NCBI GenBank assembly: GCA_946222885.1 | Contig: CAMIAK010000012.1 | Coordinates: 4,585-68,584 of the forward strand | Direction: 5' to 3' | DNA from: an uncultured Nesterenkonia sp. | Lineage (GTDB): Bacteria > Actinomycetota > Actinomycetes > Actinomycetales > Micrococcaceae | DNA: 64,000 nt | Shown: positions 63,796 to 64,000 of the stretch, in pieces | Numbering within the stretch: the first letter of the stretch is position 1 | Layout of the letters: each line of letters opens with the position of its first letter | Position numbers and translations under genes: made by a program | Notes under the pieces: model-generated | Database searches by the model: none | Told to the model about the DNA's origin: nothing | What the model saw: the letters and a program-made list of their open reading frames with translations, nothing else

Positions 63796-63945
63796 TCATC
63801 GCGCACGTTGCACTCGAAAATAAGCAGTCCAACCTAGACTCGAGCGTTGGGAAAGGGACTGCTGCACGGATAGGTGACAGGTTGTAGTTACGCCGCCAGC
63901 CCCGGTCGTGTTCATGGTCGTCTCGAACGCGGTGGGCGTCAAACG
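63796..63945 (-). pseudogene. Probable IS3-family transposase remnant (3' end)
   Basis: On the minus strand the 49-codon frame entering at 63945 begins RLTPTAFETTMNTTGAGG, resembling the LTPxEFE ending of IS3-type transposases, and runs to a TGA at 63796. It is cut at 63946 by the ISL3-type terminal repeat. A hairpin (AGCAGTCC/GGACTGCT, 63823-63863) lies inside. The family call rests on one short motif. Confidence 0.4.
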
Positions 63946-64000
63946 GGCTCTTCGGTTTTTAGGTGGGGAGGTGGCCGTCGAGGCCTCCGCCGATGAGCAG
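63946..64000 (-). mobile_element. End of an ISL3-family insertion sequence
   Basis: GGCTCTTCGGTTTTTAGG at 63946 matches the left terminal repeat of corynebacterial ISL3 elements (GGCTCTTCCGTTTTTAGA). Reading inward on the minus strand, 14 codons end LLIGGGLDGHLPT then TAA at 63959, placed as the C-terminus of an ISL3 transposase would be. The rest of the element lies outside the window. Confidence 0.6.

Overview
The window is a high-G+C actinobacterial chromosome segment, most like Micrococcaceae (Arthrobacter/Nesterenkonia type). This is inferred from codon bias, the argCJBDFR-argGH arrangement, a C50-carotenoid crtB-I-Ye-Yf-Eb operon, a SigK/RskA module, a YhgE/Pip exporter and a glycine-betaine demethylation locus. 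Species is not determined. I see no rRNA, tRNA or CRISPR array.

Layout. 0-6 kb: 3' end of an AztD-like zinc chaperone, a 3-methyladenine DNA glycosylase, a TetR-controlled operon with a nucleotide-site-less ABC-ATPase relative and a YhgE/Pip membrane protein, and a lytic transglycosylase. 6-15.4 kb: arginine biosynthesis on the minus strand (argC-J-B-D-F-R, then argG and argH), with a small ankyrin gene between argR and argG and ARG-box-like sites before argC and argG. 15.5-20.2 kb: quinone oxidoreductase and pheST. 20.2-36.5 kb: a visibly less G+C-rich accessory stretch with a MarR regulator, an epimerase, a SigK-RskA-fasciclin-molybdopterin oxidoreductase set, two SDR proteins, and an operon idi-crtB-crtI-crtYe-crtYf-crtEb followed by a pyrimidine-dimer glycosylase. 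A UvrA2-like gene lies just beyond. Three genes here (MarR, the molybdopterin oxidoreductase and idi) each carry a single-base frameshift.

36.6-47.7 kb: uvrA2, a YdeI-like gene, a TetR-regulated ABC exporter, an XRE-cupin regulator divergent from a thioredoxin-reductase-like flavoprotein plus methyltransferase, an MFS exporter, an orphan promoter-plus-hairpin, a Nudix hydrolase and a YitT protein. 48.4-57.4 kb: a glycine betaine catabolic locus built around an IclR regulator. A three-part Rieske oxygenase system (ferredoxin, FAD reductase, oxygenase), a dimethylglycine/sarcosine dehydrogenase, a sarcosine oxidase-like enzyme and L-serine dehydratase would take betaine through dimethylglycine, sarcosine and glycine/serine to pyruvate. 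The same 17-bp palindrome lies, in opposite orientation, before both flanking catabolic operons. 57.4-63.8 kb: oxidoreductases, a HAD phosphatase, an NhaC-type antiporter, a PD-(D/E)XK-like protein and a membrane-anchored hypothetical. The right edge holds a probable IS3-type transposase remnant cut by the end of an ISL3-type insertion sequence that continues outside the window.
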